A DNA stretch of 64,000 nt from JBBDIX01 sp050486225 (GCA_050486225.1 JBJHCV010000001.1:372001-436000), one strand, 5' to 3'. Positions 6,820 through 15,560 are shown, counted from the first letter of the stretch. Translations and numbers: made by a program. Notes: a model not told the origin generated them from the letters alone.

Positions 6820-8586
6820 GTGAGCGCCATCACCCCCACCCACTCGTTCCGGGACTGCGAGGTCACCGGCTTCCGCATCAGTCTCGCCGGACAGCACCAC
6901 ACGCTCGCCAACGCCGTCGCCTCCGTGGTGCTGCTCGCGGCAGGTGGGGTGATGGCGATCCTGATCGCGCTGCAGCGGCAGGGCCTGCCGATCAGTGACG
7001 ACTGGTGGTATCGCCTGCTCGCCAGCCACGGCGCGACGATGCTGCTGTTCTGGATCCTGTTCTTCGAGGTCGCGGCGCTGTACTTCGGCTCGACCGTCCT
7101 GCTCAACGCACGCATGCTGGTTCCCCGGATCGCCTGGGCGAACTTCGGCATGATGGTCGTCGGGGTCCTGCTGGCCCAGTGGGCCATGTTCACCGGACGT
7201 GCCACCGTCATGTTCACGGCCTACCCGCCCCTGACGGCACACCCGCTCTACTACCTCGGGGTGCTGCTGTTCGCGGTCGGCGTGCTCGTGGCCTGCATCA
7301 TCTTCTTCGCCAACATCGTGGTGGCGCGCCGCGAGCGCACCTTCGAGGGATCCCTGCCGCTCGTGGTCTACGGGCTCGTCGCCGCGGCCGTCATCGCGAT
7401 CTACGCGCTCGGGACCGGCGCCGTCGCCTACGGGATGCTCTTCCTCGACTCGATCGGGATCATCGACGGCGTCGACCCAGCCACGTACCGGCTGTTCTTC
7501 TGGGGCATCGGGCACGGCGCCCAGCAGGTCAACCTCGCCGCGATGGTCGCCGTCTGGTACGCGCTCATCGCACTCACGCTCGGTGGACGTCCGGTCAACG
7601 AGGGACTGAGCCGGTTCGCGTTCCTGCTGTACATCGCGTTCATCCATCTCGGTGCGGTGCACCACCTGCTGGTCGACCCGGGTCTCGGCACCAGCCACCG
7701 GATCATGAACACGAGCTACTTCCTGTACCTCGCCGTGCTCGCGAGCCTCATCCACGCGTTCTCGATCCCGGCAGCCATCGAGGTCGCCCAGCGCGAACGC
7801 GGGTTCACCCACGGACTGTTCGAGTGGCTGAGGAAGGCCCCCTGGCGCGAACCCGGATTCTCCTCGCTGGTCCTGAGCATCGTGTACTTCGGCTTCATCG
7901 CCGGGGTCACCGGGGTGCTCATGGGCACCATGCAGCTGAACATGCTCATCCACAACACCCTGTTCGTGGTCGGCCACTTCCACGCGACGGTGGTGTCGGG
8001 CACGACGCTGGCGTTCATGGGCATCTCCTACTACCTCGTGCCACTCCTGAGCCGACGTCGGCTCAGCTCGGTGGCGATGGCCCGCTGGCAGCCGTACGTC
8101 TTCGCCGCAGGCCTCGCGATCCTGACGCTCGCGATGCTCTACGCCGGCCAGCGAGGTGTGCCGCGACGAGTCGCGGACCTCGACTACGCCCAGTCGCCCC
8201 TCACCGTCGACCTCTACGGCGCCGGCGGGATGATCCCGTCGGTGATGCTGGTGGTCTCCATCGGCGCGGTGCTCGCCGTCATCGGAGGCGCGATGTTCGT
8301 CTGGAACATGGTGGCGACCCTCTTCTGGGGCGAACGCACCGAACGCGGCGACGAGGGCCTGTCGATCGTGTTCGCGTCCCAGATCGCCGCGGCCCGAGGT
8401 GAGTCGACCCCGGACGGGCCGCGGGCCCCGGTCCCACACGGCGAGCTCGTGCACGGGCTGAAGGGTCGCTGGGCCCGGTTCGAGGCCCCGGGCACCTACG
8501 TGATGGTGCTCGGGTTCCTCGCATGGTTCGTGCTCATGTACGTCGTGGCGCATCTCAACCTCGCGCGTGCCTGGCCGGTCGGCTGA
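6820..8586 (+). CDS. cbaA: B-family heme-copper subunit I lacking the active-site Tyr (possible NO reductase)
   Basis: 588-residue catalytic subunit with about 13 membrane helices, most like ba3-type (B-family) oxidases. The low-spin heme ligands are His70 and His388, the high-spin heme ligand is His386 (motif GHFH), and the CuB ligands are His232, His281 and His282. In oxygen reductases of this family the helix VI motif is GHPIVY, whose Tyr is cross-linked to the CuB histidine. Here it reads GHGAQQ, placing Gln236 at the Tyr position. Loss of this Tyr is shared by the nitric oxide reductases of the superfamily, including CuA-type NO reductases, so this subunit may reduce NO to N2O. O2 reduction by another route cannot be excluded. 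ctaB follows after one base. Confidence 0.88.
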   Translation: MSAITPTHSFRDCEVTGFRISLAGQHHTLANAVASVVLLAAGGVMAILIALQRQGLPISDDWWYRLLASHGATMLLFWILFFEVAALYFGSTVLLNARMLVPRIAWANFGMMVVGVLLAQWAMFTGRATVMFTAYPPLTAHPLYYLGVLLFAVGVLVACIIFFANIVVARRERTFEGSLPLVVYGLVAAAVIAIYALGTGAVAYGMLFLDSIGIIDGVDPATYRLFFWGIGHGAQQVNLAAMVAVWYALIALTLGGRPVNEGLSRFAFLLYIAFIHLGAVHHLLVDPGLGTSHRIMNTSYFLYLAVLASLIHAFSIPAAIEVAQRERGFTHGLFEWLRKAPWREPGFSSLVLSIVYFGFIAGVTGVLMGTMQLNMLIHNTLFVVGHFHATVVSGTTLAFMGISYYLVPLLSRRRLSSVAMARWQPYVFAAGLAILTLAMLYAGQRGVPRRVADLDYAQSPLTVDLYGAGGMIPSVMLVVSIGAVLAVIGGAMFVWNMVATLFWGERTERGDEGLSIVFASQIAAARGESTPDGPRAPVPHGELVHGLKGRWARFEAPGTYVMVLGFLAWFVLMYVVAHLNLARAWPVG

Positions 8587-8587
8587 C

Positions 8588-9502
8588 ATGGCCTCGTCGA
8601 CCGCCTCCGTGCCGACCGCGGCTCCCGCGGTCGCGCACTGGCGCACGGTGGGCCGCGACTACCTGTCGCTGACCAAACCCCGGATCGTCGAACTGCTGCT
8701 CATCACGACGGTCCCGGCGATGTTCGCCGCGGCCGGCGGTTGGCCGGGCGCGCGCCTGCTGGTCGCGACGGTCGTGGGCGGGGCGCTCGTGTCCGGGTCG
8801 GCGCACGTCGTCAACATGGTCCTCGACCGTGACGTCGACGGTGCGATGCGGCGCACCGCCCACCGTCCGCTGCCCACCGGGCGGATCTCGCCGCGGTCGG
8901 CGCTGCGGTTCGGGACGGCGCTGCTGGTCGCCGGCAGCTGCCTGCTGTTCGTGGTCGCCGGACCGCTCGCGGCGGGGCTCACGGTCGGGGCGTGGGTCTG
9001 GTACGTGGTGATCTACACGTGCTGGTTGAAGCGGCACACGGACCAGAACATCGTCATCGGGGGCGTCGCCGGCGCCGCACCACCCCTGATCGGGTGGGCG
9101 GCGGTCACCGGCACGGTGACGTGGCCGGCGATCGCGATGTTCACCGTCGTGGTCATGTGGACACCGATCCACTTCTGGTCGCTGGCCATCGGGACCGGTT
9201 CCGACTACGCGAACGCGGGCATTCCCATGCTCCCGGCGATCCGGGGAAACCGGGCCGCCGCGCGGCACGGCGCGGCCTACGCGATCGCCACGGCGCTCTC
9301 CACCCTCGCCGTGCCCCTGACCGGCGTCGGCGGGGGGGTGCTGACGGTGACGCTCGTGCTGCTCGGAGGCTGGTTCGTCGCCCGCGCCCTGATGCTGGTG
9401 GCGGACCCCACCCCGGCGCGTGCATGGCGGACCTTCCACCTGTCCAACGCCTACCTCGCCAGCGTCTTCATCGCGATCGGTGTCGCGGGCGTCCTGGAAT
9501 GA
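8588..9502 (+). CDS. ctaB: Heme O synthase (protoheme IX farnesyltransferase)
   Basis: 304-residue membrane prenyltransferase of the UbiA family that farnesylates heme B to heme O, the substrate of CtaA. The first Asp-rich motif appears as NMVLDRDVDGAMRRTAHRPL, the second as YANAGIPMLP; the helix-start sequence SLTKPRIVELLLITTVP is characteristic. The ATG at 8588 lies one base after the cbaA stop. With ctaA at the head of the operon, this provides the complete heme A pathway for the complex. Confidence 0.95.
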   Translation: MASSTASVPTAAPAVAHWRTVGRDYLSLTKPRIVELLLITTVPAMFAAAGGWPGARLLVATVVGGALVSGSAHVVNMVLDRDVDGAMRRTAHRPLPTGRISPRSALRFGTALLVAGSCLLFVVAGPLAAGLTVGAWVWYVVIYTCWLKRHTDQNIVIGGVAGAAPPLIGWAAVTGTVTWPAIAMFTVVVMWTPIHFWSLAIGTGSDYANAGIPMLPAIRGNRAAARHGAAYAIATALSTLAVPLTGVGGGVLTVTLVLLGGWFVARALMLVADPTPARAWRTFHLSNAYLASVFIAIGVAGVLE

Positions 9503-10638
9503 ACGGGGTCGCCCGGCTGGCCACGATCGTCACCGCGATCCTGGCGACGCTGGTCGGCTCGCCCGGGGACGCCTCCGCCCACACGCGCACGGCCGAGACC
9601 ACGAACGTGGTCAGCCGCGTCGTCGTCGACGAGACCCCCGCCGAGATCACGGTCCGGGTCCACACCGGCGGGCTGCTCGTCGAGGTGGTGAACGCATCCG
9701 GACGGACCCTCCACGTCGCCGGGTACGACGGCGAGCCCTACCTGCGCATCGGTCCGGACGGGGTGCACGAGAACGCGCGGTCGCCCGCCGCGTGGCTGAA
9801 CCGCGCGCGGTTCGGTGACGTGGCGATGCCCCCGGACGTGGACGCCACGGCCCCGCCGGTGTGGCGGCAGGTGGACACCGAACCGCGCTGGATCTGGCAC
9901 GACCACCGGACCCACTGGATGTCGCCGCAGCCGCCCCCGTTCGTCGAGGCGTCGACACCGGCGCGGATCGCCATGCGTGCGGAGTTCGTCGGCCCCATCG
10001 GCCGTGCCGGGCCCGCTGCCGGTGTGTTCTCCACGTGGACGATCCCGCTGACCCTGGACGACGAACCGCTGGAGTTCAGTGGTGTCCTCGAGTGGGTCGA
10101 CCCCCCCAGTCCACTGCCGTGGTTCGGACTCGCGGTCCTGCTGGTGGGCCTGGGCCTGCTGGGAGTCGCGCGCGGTGCCCACCAGGCGATTCCCCGCCTC
10201 GCGCTGCTCGTCGGCGTCGTGGCGGTGTTCAACGGCATCCATCTCGTCGACGACCTCGTCGCGTTCCCGACCGACCCACTCGACGAACTGTTCGGTCTGC
10301 TGCACACCACCCTGTTCCTGACCCTCGGGCTCGGCGGAGCCGCATGGGCACGCTGGGCGTCGCACGGCCGAGTGCTCGCGCTCGGGGTGGGCTCTGGCGC
10401 CGTCCTCTACCACCAGGGACTCGTCCACCTGCCGATGCTGTTCGCGTCGCAGTTCCCGACCATCTGGTCCGACGGGCTGGTGAGGACCACCATCGCCCTG
10501 GGCCTCGTGCAGGCGATCCCGGTCGGCGTGGCGGTCGTACGATCGCTGACGGCGGATCACGGTCCCCCCGACGTCGCACCCTCGGTGGAGCCGAGTGGAC
10601 AGGCCGACGGCGTTCGCATACCATTAGCGAACCGCTAA
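9499..10638 (+). CDS. Exported N-domain plus six-helix membrane protein, unknown, in the heme-copper operon
   Basis: 379 residues. A signal peptide ending at about residue 28 (GDASAHTRT) is followed by an outside beta-rich domain of about 200 residues with two YDGEPYL/RIGPDG-like strands and a histidine cluster RWIWHDHRTHWM. The C-terminal 150 residues hold about five to six membrane helices with scattered His (GIHLVDDLV, LLHTTLF, YHQGLVHLPM). The His cluster could bind copper or heme. Its ATG overlaps the ctaB stop (ATGA), so it belongs to the operon and may be an assembly or metal-delivery factor. I do not recognise the family. The last codons contain the palindrome at 10624-10638. Confidence 0.75.
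   Translation: MNGVARLATIVTAILATLVGSPGDASAHTRTAETTNVVSRVVVDETPAEITVRVHTGGLLVEVVNASGRTLHVAGYDGEPYLRIGPDGVHENARSPAAWLNRARFGDVAMPPDVDATAPPVWRQVDTEPRWIWHDHRTHWMSPQPPPFVEASTPARIAMRAEFVGPIGRAGPAAGVFSTWTIPLTLDDEPLEFSGVLEWVDPPSPLPWFGLAVLLVGLGLLGVARGAHQAIPRLALLVGVVAVFNGIHLVDDLVAFPTDPLDELFGLLHTTLFLTLGLGGAAWARWASHGRVLALGVGSGAVLYHQGLVHLPMLFASQFPTIWSDGLVRTTIALGLVQAIPVGVAVVRSLTADHGPPDVAPSVEPSGQADGVRIPLANR
10624..10638. promoter_or_regulatory. Palindromic operator candidate TTAG-N7-CTAA (site 2)
   Basis: TTAGCGAACCGCTAA, arms of six bases (TTAGCG/CGCTAA), overlaps the last codons of the preceding gene and ends 32 bases before the second cupredoxin ATG. It shares the TTAG-N7-CTAA frame with 5027-5041, which precedes the first cupredoxin. 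A regulator binding both would co-ordinate the two copper donors and the operon. Confidence 0.55.
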
Positions 10639-10670
10639 ACATTTGCTGACTCCGCAGAGGAGACGATTCC

Positions 10671-11036
10671 ATGAGGACCCCCCGATCCGCCGTTGCCCTG
10701 GCACTGGCGCTCGGCCTGTTCGTCGCTGCCTGTGGCGGCGACGACGCTCCCGCCGCCGCCCCCGCGGGTTCGGTGACCATCGAGGCCGGCGACCTGTTCT
10801 TCGACCCCGACACCGTGAGCCTGACCGCCGGCGGTGCCCAGATCACGCTGGTGAACGTCGGCGCGGTCGAGCACGACCTCGTCGTCGAGGGCCAGCCGGG
10901 CGTGGCGGACATCCACGTCGACCCGGGTGAGACCGCCACCGGGGACGTCAACCTCGCCGCCGGGACCTACACCTTCTACTGCACCATCCCCGGCCACCGT
11001 GCTGCAGGCATGGAGGGCACGCTGAACGTCAGCTGA
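10671..11036 (+). CDS. Cupredoxin lipoprotein (second copy)
   Basis: 121-residue exported blue copper protein. The signal peptide ends in a lipobox-like VAACGG with the Cys at about residue 19. Copper ligands are His in VEHDLVVEG and the loop YCTIPGHRAAGM (C-x4-H-x4-M), almost the same loop as in the cupredoxin at 4564-4932. It lies downstream of its own palindrome and a short AT-rich stretch, and 16 bases before the next membrane protein. A probable soluble-face electron carrier for the CuA subunit. Confidence 0.9.
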   Translation: MRTPRSAVALALALGLFVAACGGDDAPAAAPAGSVTIEAGDLFFDPDTVSLTAGGAQITLVNVGAVEHDLVVEGQPGVADIHVDPGETATGDVNLAAGTYTFYCTIPGHRAAGMEGTLNVS

Positions 11037-11052
11037 CCGGATCGGCGTCGCG

Positions 11053-12381
11053 GTGTCCGACGACGGGCCTGCGGACGAGCACGGGTCGGCGCGCGAGCAC
11101 ACGTCGGCCCCGATCGCTCCGGAGGTGACACGACCACGCCTCGACCTGCCGATCCTGCAGGAACGTCGGTCGCCACTGGCCGGTGAGGTGCCGGCGGTCG
11201 GCGTCGCGGTCGTGTACGCGGCCGCCACCCTCGGGTGGCTCGCCGCCGGGGACGTGCTCCCCGGCGGCCGCTGGCTGGCCGTCCACCTGTTCACGCTCGG
11301 GGTGCTCACCAATCTGGTGCTCGCGTTCTCCGGGCACTTCGCGCGTGCCATCACCGGCCAGGCGGTTCACGCCTCGGTGTGGTGGCTCGTGGCCACCAAC
11401 GTCGGGGCGCTCGGCGTGGTCTCCGGCATCCCGACGGGAGGTCGCGCGCTCACAGCCGCGGGCGCGACGCTGCTCAGCGTCTCCGTGTTCACCTCCTACC
11501 GACGCATCCGCAGCATGCGCCGGCGGGCACCCGAGGCCCGGTTCGGATGGGTCGTGCGCGTCCACGAGCGGGCCCACGGGGCCTTCCTGCACGGCGCGGT
11601 GCTCGGCGCACTGCTCGGCGTCGGCCTCGTCCCCGGCGCCTGGTACGGCGGCGTGCGCATCGCCCACCTCCACGCGAACGTCCTCGGGTGGGGTGGCCTG
11701 ACCCTGCTCGCCACGCTGGTGTTCCTCGGGCCGTCGATGGCCCGCACCCGGATCGAACCCGACGCAGAGGCCGCAGCCGCTCGGGCGCTGCGTGTCGGCG
11801 CGACCGGTCTGTCAGTCGCGGTGCTGCTGATGATCCTCACCGGAGCCGGCGGGGTCGCGGGTTCGGCGGCCCGGGTGCTCGCGGCGATCGCCCTCGGAGC
11901 ACTGGCCTGGTCCGCGGTGGTGGTGTGTCGTCCGGTCGCGCGTGCCGTTCGCCGAGGCAACGGTGGTGCACCGGTGCCGCTGGTCCTCGGCGCCTGCGTC
12001 TGGCTCGTGGCCGTCGTGTGGATGGACGTCGCCGTGGTCGCCTCGGGCCAGTGGCGGTGGCTCGACATGCTCGGGGTGGCCGCGCTCGTCGGTGTGCTCG
12101 CGCAGGCCGTCCTCGCGACCCTGCTGCACCTCGCACCGCTGTTGGGCACCCGGACGCCCGCCCACCGTGACGCCGTCCGCAGACGCCTCGACGTCGCCTC
12201 GAGGACTCGGGCGGTGGCGTTCAACGCCGGGGTCGGCCTGGTGGTCCTGTCGACCATGCTGGACGCGCACGCCGCGGCAGTCGGAGGATGGGTGCTGCTC
12301 GGTGGGGTCGTGGTCACCGCGCTCTCCACGGCGCTACTGCCCGTCCGAGGATCCGCCCGGATCGTGCAGGGCCACGTCTGA
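11053..12381 (+). CDS. Multi-helix membrane protein with histidine helices, NnrS-like
   Basis: 442 residues with about 12 membrane helices after a 35-residue polar N-terminus. Two helices contain conserved-looking histidines: VHLFTLGVLTNLVLAFSGHF and IAHLHANVLGWGGLTLL. From memory this layout resembles NnrS (a heme-copper membrane protein linked to NO stress) and the membrane half of actinobacterial fused multicopper oxidase/nitrite reductases; I could not verify this. Another His helix reads ATLLHLAPLLG. It follows the cupredoxin by 16 bases and probably shares its transcript. GTG start without a strong ribosome site, so the N-terminus is uncertain. Confidence 0.7.
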   Translation: MSDDGPADEHGSAREHTSAPIAPEVTRPRLDLPILQERRSPLAGEVPAVGVAVVYAAATLGWLAAGDVLPGGRWLAVHLFTLGVLTNLVLAFSGHFARAITGQAVHASVWWLVATNVGALGVVSGIPTGGRALTAAGATLLSVSVFTSYRRIRSMRRRAPEARFGWVVRVHERAHGAFLHGAVLGALLGVGLVPGAWYGGVRIAHLHANVLGWGGLTLLATLVFLGPSMARTRIEPDAEAAAARALRVGATGLSVAVLLMILTGAGGVAGSAARVLAAIALGALAWSAVVVCRPVARAVRRGNGGAPVPLVLGACVWLVAVVWMDVAVVASGQWRWLDMLGVAALVGVLAQAVLATLLHLAPLLGTRTPAHRDAVRRRLDVASRTRAVAFNAGVGLVVLSTMLDAHAAAVGGWVLLGGVVVTALSTALLPVRGSARIVQGHV

Positions 12382-12769
12382 CCGGGGCGCACCTGCGCAC
12401 CACGGCCCGTTCCCTCACGACCCGCGGGTGCGCACCGAACCGGACGTCCATGGCGCGAGGTCTCGCCGGACGCCAGCCGTCGACGGCAGCACCGACCCGG
12501 CCCAGCAGCATCGTCGACGGTGGTCCCTGCCGGCGCCAGAGGCGTCCGGCCCGAGGCGTGTCCTGCTCGCAGGCGGCGCGGCGGGCCGATGCGCCGCCAC
12601 GACGCCCCGATGGAAGTGGTCCCAGGCACCGATGATCATCATGGAGACCCCCTTCCTGCGCCATCCACTGGGAACGGCACAGGAGCCCGTGCCGGGTCGA
12701 CAGGACCCCGGAGGCAGACGGTGAGCGGTTGCATTCTCCGGGTGGGGTGCGTCCGCAGGCCGGGTCGGG
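12382..12769. other. Intergenic region between convergent operon ends
   Basis: About 390 bases between the end of the NnrS-like gene and the 3' end of kup. Short open frames exist on both strands, including a 75-codon minus-strand frame ending at 12415, but none has family features. I see no convincing gene or RNA; terminators for both flanking genes should lie here. Confidence 0.4.
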
Positions 12770-14677
12770 TCAGATCTGAATGATGATGCCGATCTCGACG
12801 ATGCGGTCACGGGGAAGACGGAAGTAGCGCACGACGCTGGAGGCGTTGCGATGCAGCAGCGCGAAGAGCCGTTCGCGCCACAGGACCATCCCGGGGATGT
12901 CACGGTTGGGTGCGATGGTCTCGAGTCCGACGACGTAGATCGCACTCTCGAGGGTCGCCTGGAGCGCTGTCGGGAGACTCCGTCTGAGTGCAGCGGGGAC
13001 GTCAGGTTGTTGCATGAACCCGAACTGCAGGAGGACCTGATGGACGCCATGTCCGAGATCGCGGACCGTGGCGAGTCGGGCCGCGGGAATGCGTGCCGTG
13101 TCAGCGATCCGGACGGTGACCACGACGAGCTGCTCGTGCAGGACGTGGTGGGTGGCGAGGTTCGTCTCCAGGGCGCCCGGTGTCTGTCCGTGGTCGGCGG
13201 CGAGGTAGATCGCGGTGCCCGCCACCCGCGGAATCCGGTCGGCGACGCTCTGGGCGATGAACCGGTCGAGTGGGAGCGACCCGAGCCGCCGACGGGCAGC
13301 GACGTGGCGTCGGCCTCCGTGCCACGTGGTCATGACGATGAAGATGGCGGTGCCGATGACCAACGGCAGCCAGCCGCCGGCAGGGATCTTGACGATGTTG
13401 GCGCCGAGGAACGCCATGTCGACGGTGACGAACACCGTGGCGAACCCGACCAGCCAGACGGGATTCCAGCGCCAGCGGGTTCGGGCGACCGCGATCAGCA
13501 GCACCGTCGTGATGATCATCGTGGCGGTGACCGCGACGCCGTACGCGGCAGCGAGGTTGGTCGAGCTCCGGAAGGCCAGCACGAGTGCGATGCAGGCGAC
13601 CATCAGGGCGGCGTTGACCGCGGGCAGGTAGACCTGCCCGAACTCGCGTGGGGAGGTGTGGTCGATTCTCACCCGGGGCAGGTAGCCGAGCTGGACGGCC
13701 TGCATGGTCAGTGAGAACGCGCCGGAGATCAGGGCCTGGGACGCGATGACCGTCGCCAGGGTGGCCAGCACGACCAGCGGGAGCAGCGCCCACCGTGGCG
13801 CCAGGAGGAAGAACGGGTTGGACACGGCGGCAGGGTCAGCGAGCAGCAGTGCACCCTGGCCGAAGTAGTTGAGCAGCAGTGCCGGCAGCACGATCGTGTA
13901 CCAGCCCAGCTGGATCGGTCGCCGTCCGAAGTGACCGAGATCGGCGTACAGCGCCTCGGCTCCGGTGACCACGAGGAACACCCCGCCGAGTGCGAGGAAG
14001 GCAACCCCGGGCCGGTCGAGCGTGAGCCGCAGCGCGTGGACGGGGTTGATCGCCACCAGCACGGACGGGTCGCGGGCGAGCTGCAGGCCACCGAGTACTG
14101 AGAGGGTGGCGAACCAGGTGATCATCACCGGGCCGAACAGGGCTCCGACCCTGGCGGTTCCCAGATGCTGCACGGTGAACAGGCCGATCAGGATGCCGAT
14201 CGCGATGGGGACGACCCACGCACCCAACCCCGGCGCGACGAGTTCGAGGCCCTCGACCGCGGCGAGCACCGAGATGGCCGGGGTGATGATGCCGTCGCCG
14301 TAGAGCAGGGCGGTACCGAACAGCCCGAGCAGGATGAGCCACCGACGTGGGCCACCACCCGGGGTCCCGGACGGGCCGTGCTCGGGCAGCAGCAGCGCGG
14401 TCAACGCCAGGATGCCGCCCTCGCCGTGGTTGTCGGCTCGCAGCACCACCGCGAGGTACTTGAAGGTCACCACCAGCATCAGGGCCCAGAACACCATCGA
14501 GAGGATCCCGAGGATCCCGGCGGCGTCCGCAGCCCGCCCACCGGTGGCATGGATCGCTTCCCGGAACGCATACAGCGGGCTGGTGCCGATGTCGCCGTAC
14601 ACCACCCCGAGCGCGCCGAGAGACAGCAGCGCCAGGTGGCCGCGCTGCCTGGGCGCCTCAGTGGTCAAGGCCGCCAC
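12770..14677 (-). CDS. kup: Low-affinity K+ uptake permease Kup
   Basis: 635-residue potassium/proton symporter. The N-terminus LLSLGALGVVYGDIGTSPLYAFREA is the family signature; about 12 helices follow, including DNHGEGGILALTALL and YGDGIITPAISVLAAVEGLE, and a C-terminal cytoplasmic domain of about 160 residues ends in IVEIGIIIQI. Length matches the family. It is monocistronic on the minus strand. The start is a GTG. No c-di-AMP riboswitch or other leader is seen in the short space upstream, which is taken by a broken terC. Confidence 0.95.
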   Translation of the reverse strand: MAALTTEAPRQRGHLALLSLGALGVVYGDIGTSPLYAFREAIHATGGRAADAAGILGILSMVFWALMLVVTFKYLAVVLRADNHGEGGILALTALLLPEHGPSGTPGGGPRRWLILLGLFGTALLYGDGIITPAISVLAAVEGLELVAPGLGAWVVPIAIGILIGLFTVQHLGTARVGALFGPVMITWFATLSVLGGLQLARDPSVLVAINPVHALRLTLDRPGVAFLALGGVFLVVTGAEALYADLGHFGRRPIQLGWYTIVLPALLLNYFGQGALLLADPAAVSNPFFLLAPRWALLPLVVLATLATVIASQALISGAFSLTMQAVQLGYLPRVRIDHTSPREFGQVYLPAVNAALMVACIALVLAFRSSTNLAAAYGVAVTATMIITTVLLIAVARTRWRWNPVWLVGFATVFVTVDMAFLGANIVKIPAGGWLPLVIGTAIFIVMTTWHGGRRHVAARRRLGSLPLDRFIAQSVADRIPRVAGTAIYLAADHGQTPGALETNLATHHVLHEQLVVVTVRIADTARIPAARLATVRDLGHGVHQVLLQFGFMQQPDVPAALRRSLPTALQATLESAIYVVGLETIAPNRDIPGMVLWRERLFALLHRNASSVVRYFRLPRDRIVEIGIIIQI

Positions 14678-14703
14678 CAGTCGTCCCGGCAGACCGGTGT
14701 ACG

Positions 14704-14905
14704 GTGGTGGGCGCCGCAGACACGAGTCCGGTCTCGGTCTCCGACACGGTCCTGTGCGGCGCGTCCGTGGTGGTGGCCATCACGCTCCTGACGGTCGATC
14801 TGCTCGTCGTGCGTCGCGACCGCATGCGGTCACCATCCGAGAAGCCGGGATCTGGACCGGAGCATGGATGGACGTGTCGACCATCTTCGGGGCCCTGATC
14901 CCACG
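14704..14905 (+). pseudogene. Truncated and frameshifted TerC-family remnant
   Basis: The first frame encodes the N-terminal helix of a TerC/Alx-type membrane protein (SVSDTVL... TLLTVDLLVV ending in RRD). The continuation of the family, PHAVTIREAGIWTGAWMD, is found in the next frame at about 14820-14905, so a frameshift lies near 14815-14825. After FGALIP the similarity stops, and some 250 residues expected for TerC, including metal-binding acidic motifs, are absent. It is a decayed gene between kup and cytochrome b561. Confidence 0.7.
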
Positions 14906-15005
14906 TGTCCAGCAGGATGAGCCGGACGCCCGCGTCAGCGCCAGGGGCGACCGGCCCGAACCGGGCCGACCGGGGGACCGTCGTCACGGACGTCCCTGCC
15001 GGCGC

Positions 15006-15560
15006 TCAGAACATCCGGCGCAGCAGTCCGTCCCGGTCGATGAACTGGTGCTTCAGGACGAGTCCGACGTGCGTCACCAGTGCCGCGGCGAACGTGACGT
15101 GTGTGGCGATGTGGGCTCCGAGCAGGACGTCGTCGTCGACGATCTCGACGGGTGACTCCCAGTCCCACCGGCCGACACCCCAGTCCTCGCCCGAGAGCAG
15201 CACCAGTGCGACGCCGGTCAGCGGGATCAGGAACATGGCCGCGTACAGGACCTGTTCGACCCGATGGGCGAGTCGCCGCTCGAACGCGGACAGTCCGGGA
15301 GCCCAGGGGGGCAGCCCGGCCAGTCGCCTCCACAGCAGTCGCACGGTCGCCAGCACCAGGATCACGGCCCCCAGCAGCACGTGGAGCAGGACGAGCACGT
15401 CCTCCTCACCGGCGAACCACCTGTCCACCGCCCACTCGAACAGGTCGTCGGCACGGTCGATGCCGTAGCCCAGGACAAACTGGGCACCGATGGCGACCAC
15501 CATCGTCCAGTGCAGGGCGCGAGCGACGAGGTGGTACCGAACCCGCCCGTCGTGCGGCAT
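15006..15560 (-). CDS. Cytochrome b561-family membrane protein
   Basis: 184-residue four-helix diheme membrane protein of the bacterial b561 / Ni-Fe hydrogenase b-subunit-like type. The N-terminus YHLVARALHWTMVVAIGAQF contains the first helix histidines; others are in VLLHVLLGAVIL, in HIATHVTFAAALVTHVGL and in LKHQF. Such proteins exchange electrons between quinol and an outside or soluble acceptor, sometimes superoxide. The ATG at 15560 was preferred to the GTG one codon earlier. It stands alone between the terC remnant and tRNA-Ser. Confidence 0.88.
   Translation of the reverse strand: MPHDGRVRYHLVARALHWTMVVAIGAQFVLGYGIDRADDLFEWAVDRWFAGEEDVLVLLHVLLGAVILVLATVRLLWRRLAGLPPWAPGLSAFERRLAHRVEQVLYAAMFLIPLTGVALVLLSGEDWGVGRWDWESPVEIVDDDVLLGAHIATHVTFAAALVTHVGLVLKHQFIDRDGLLRRMF

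Noticed and set aside
8567..8588. Earlier GTG start for ctaB inside cbaA
   Set aside because: ATG 8588 directly after the cbaA stop fits the operon spacing better; the extra seven residues have no homology value.
12415..12645. 75-codon minus-strand frame with a reasonable GGGGG ribosome site
   Set aside because: No hydrophobic helix, motif or obvious codon bias after the first 20 residues; support too weak for a gene call.
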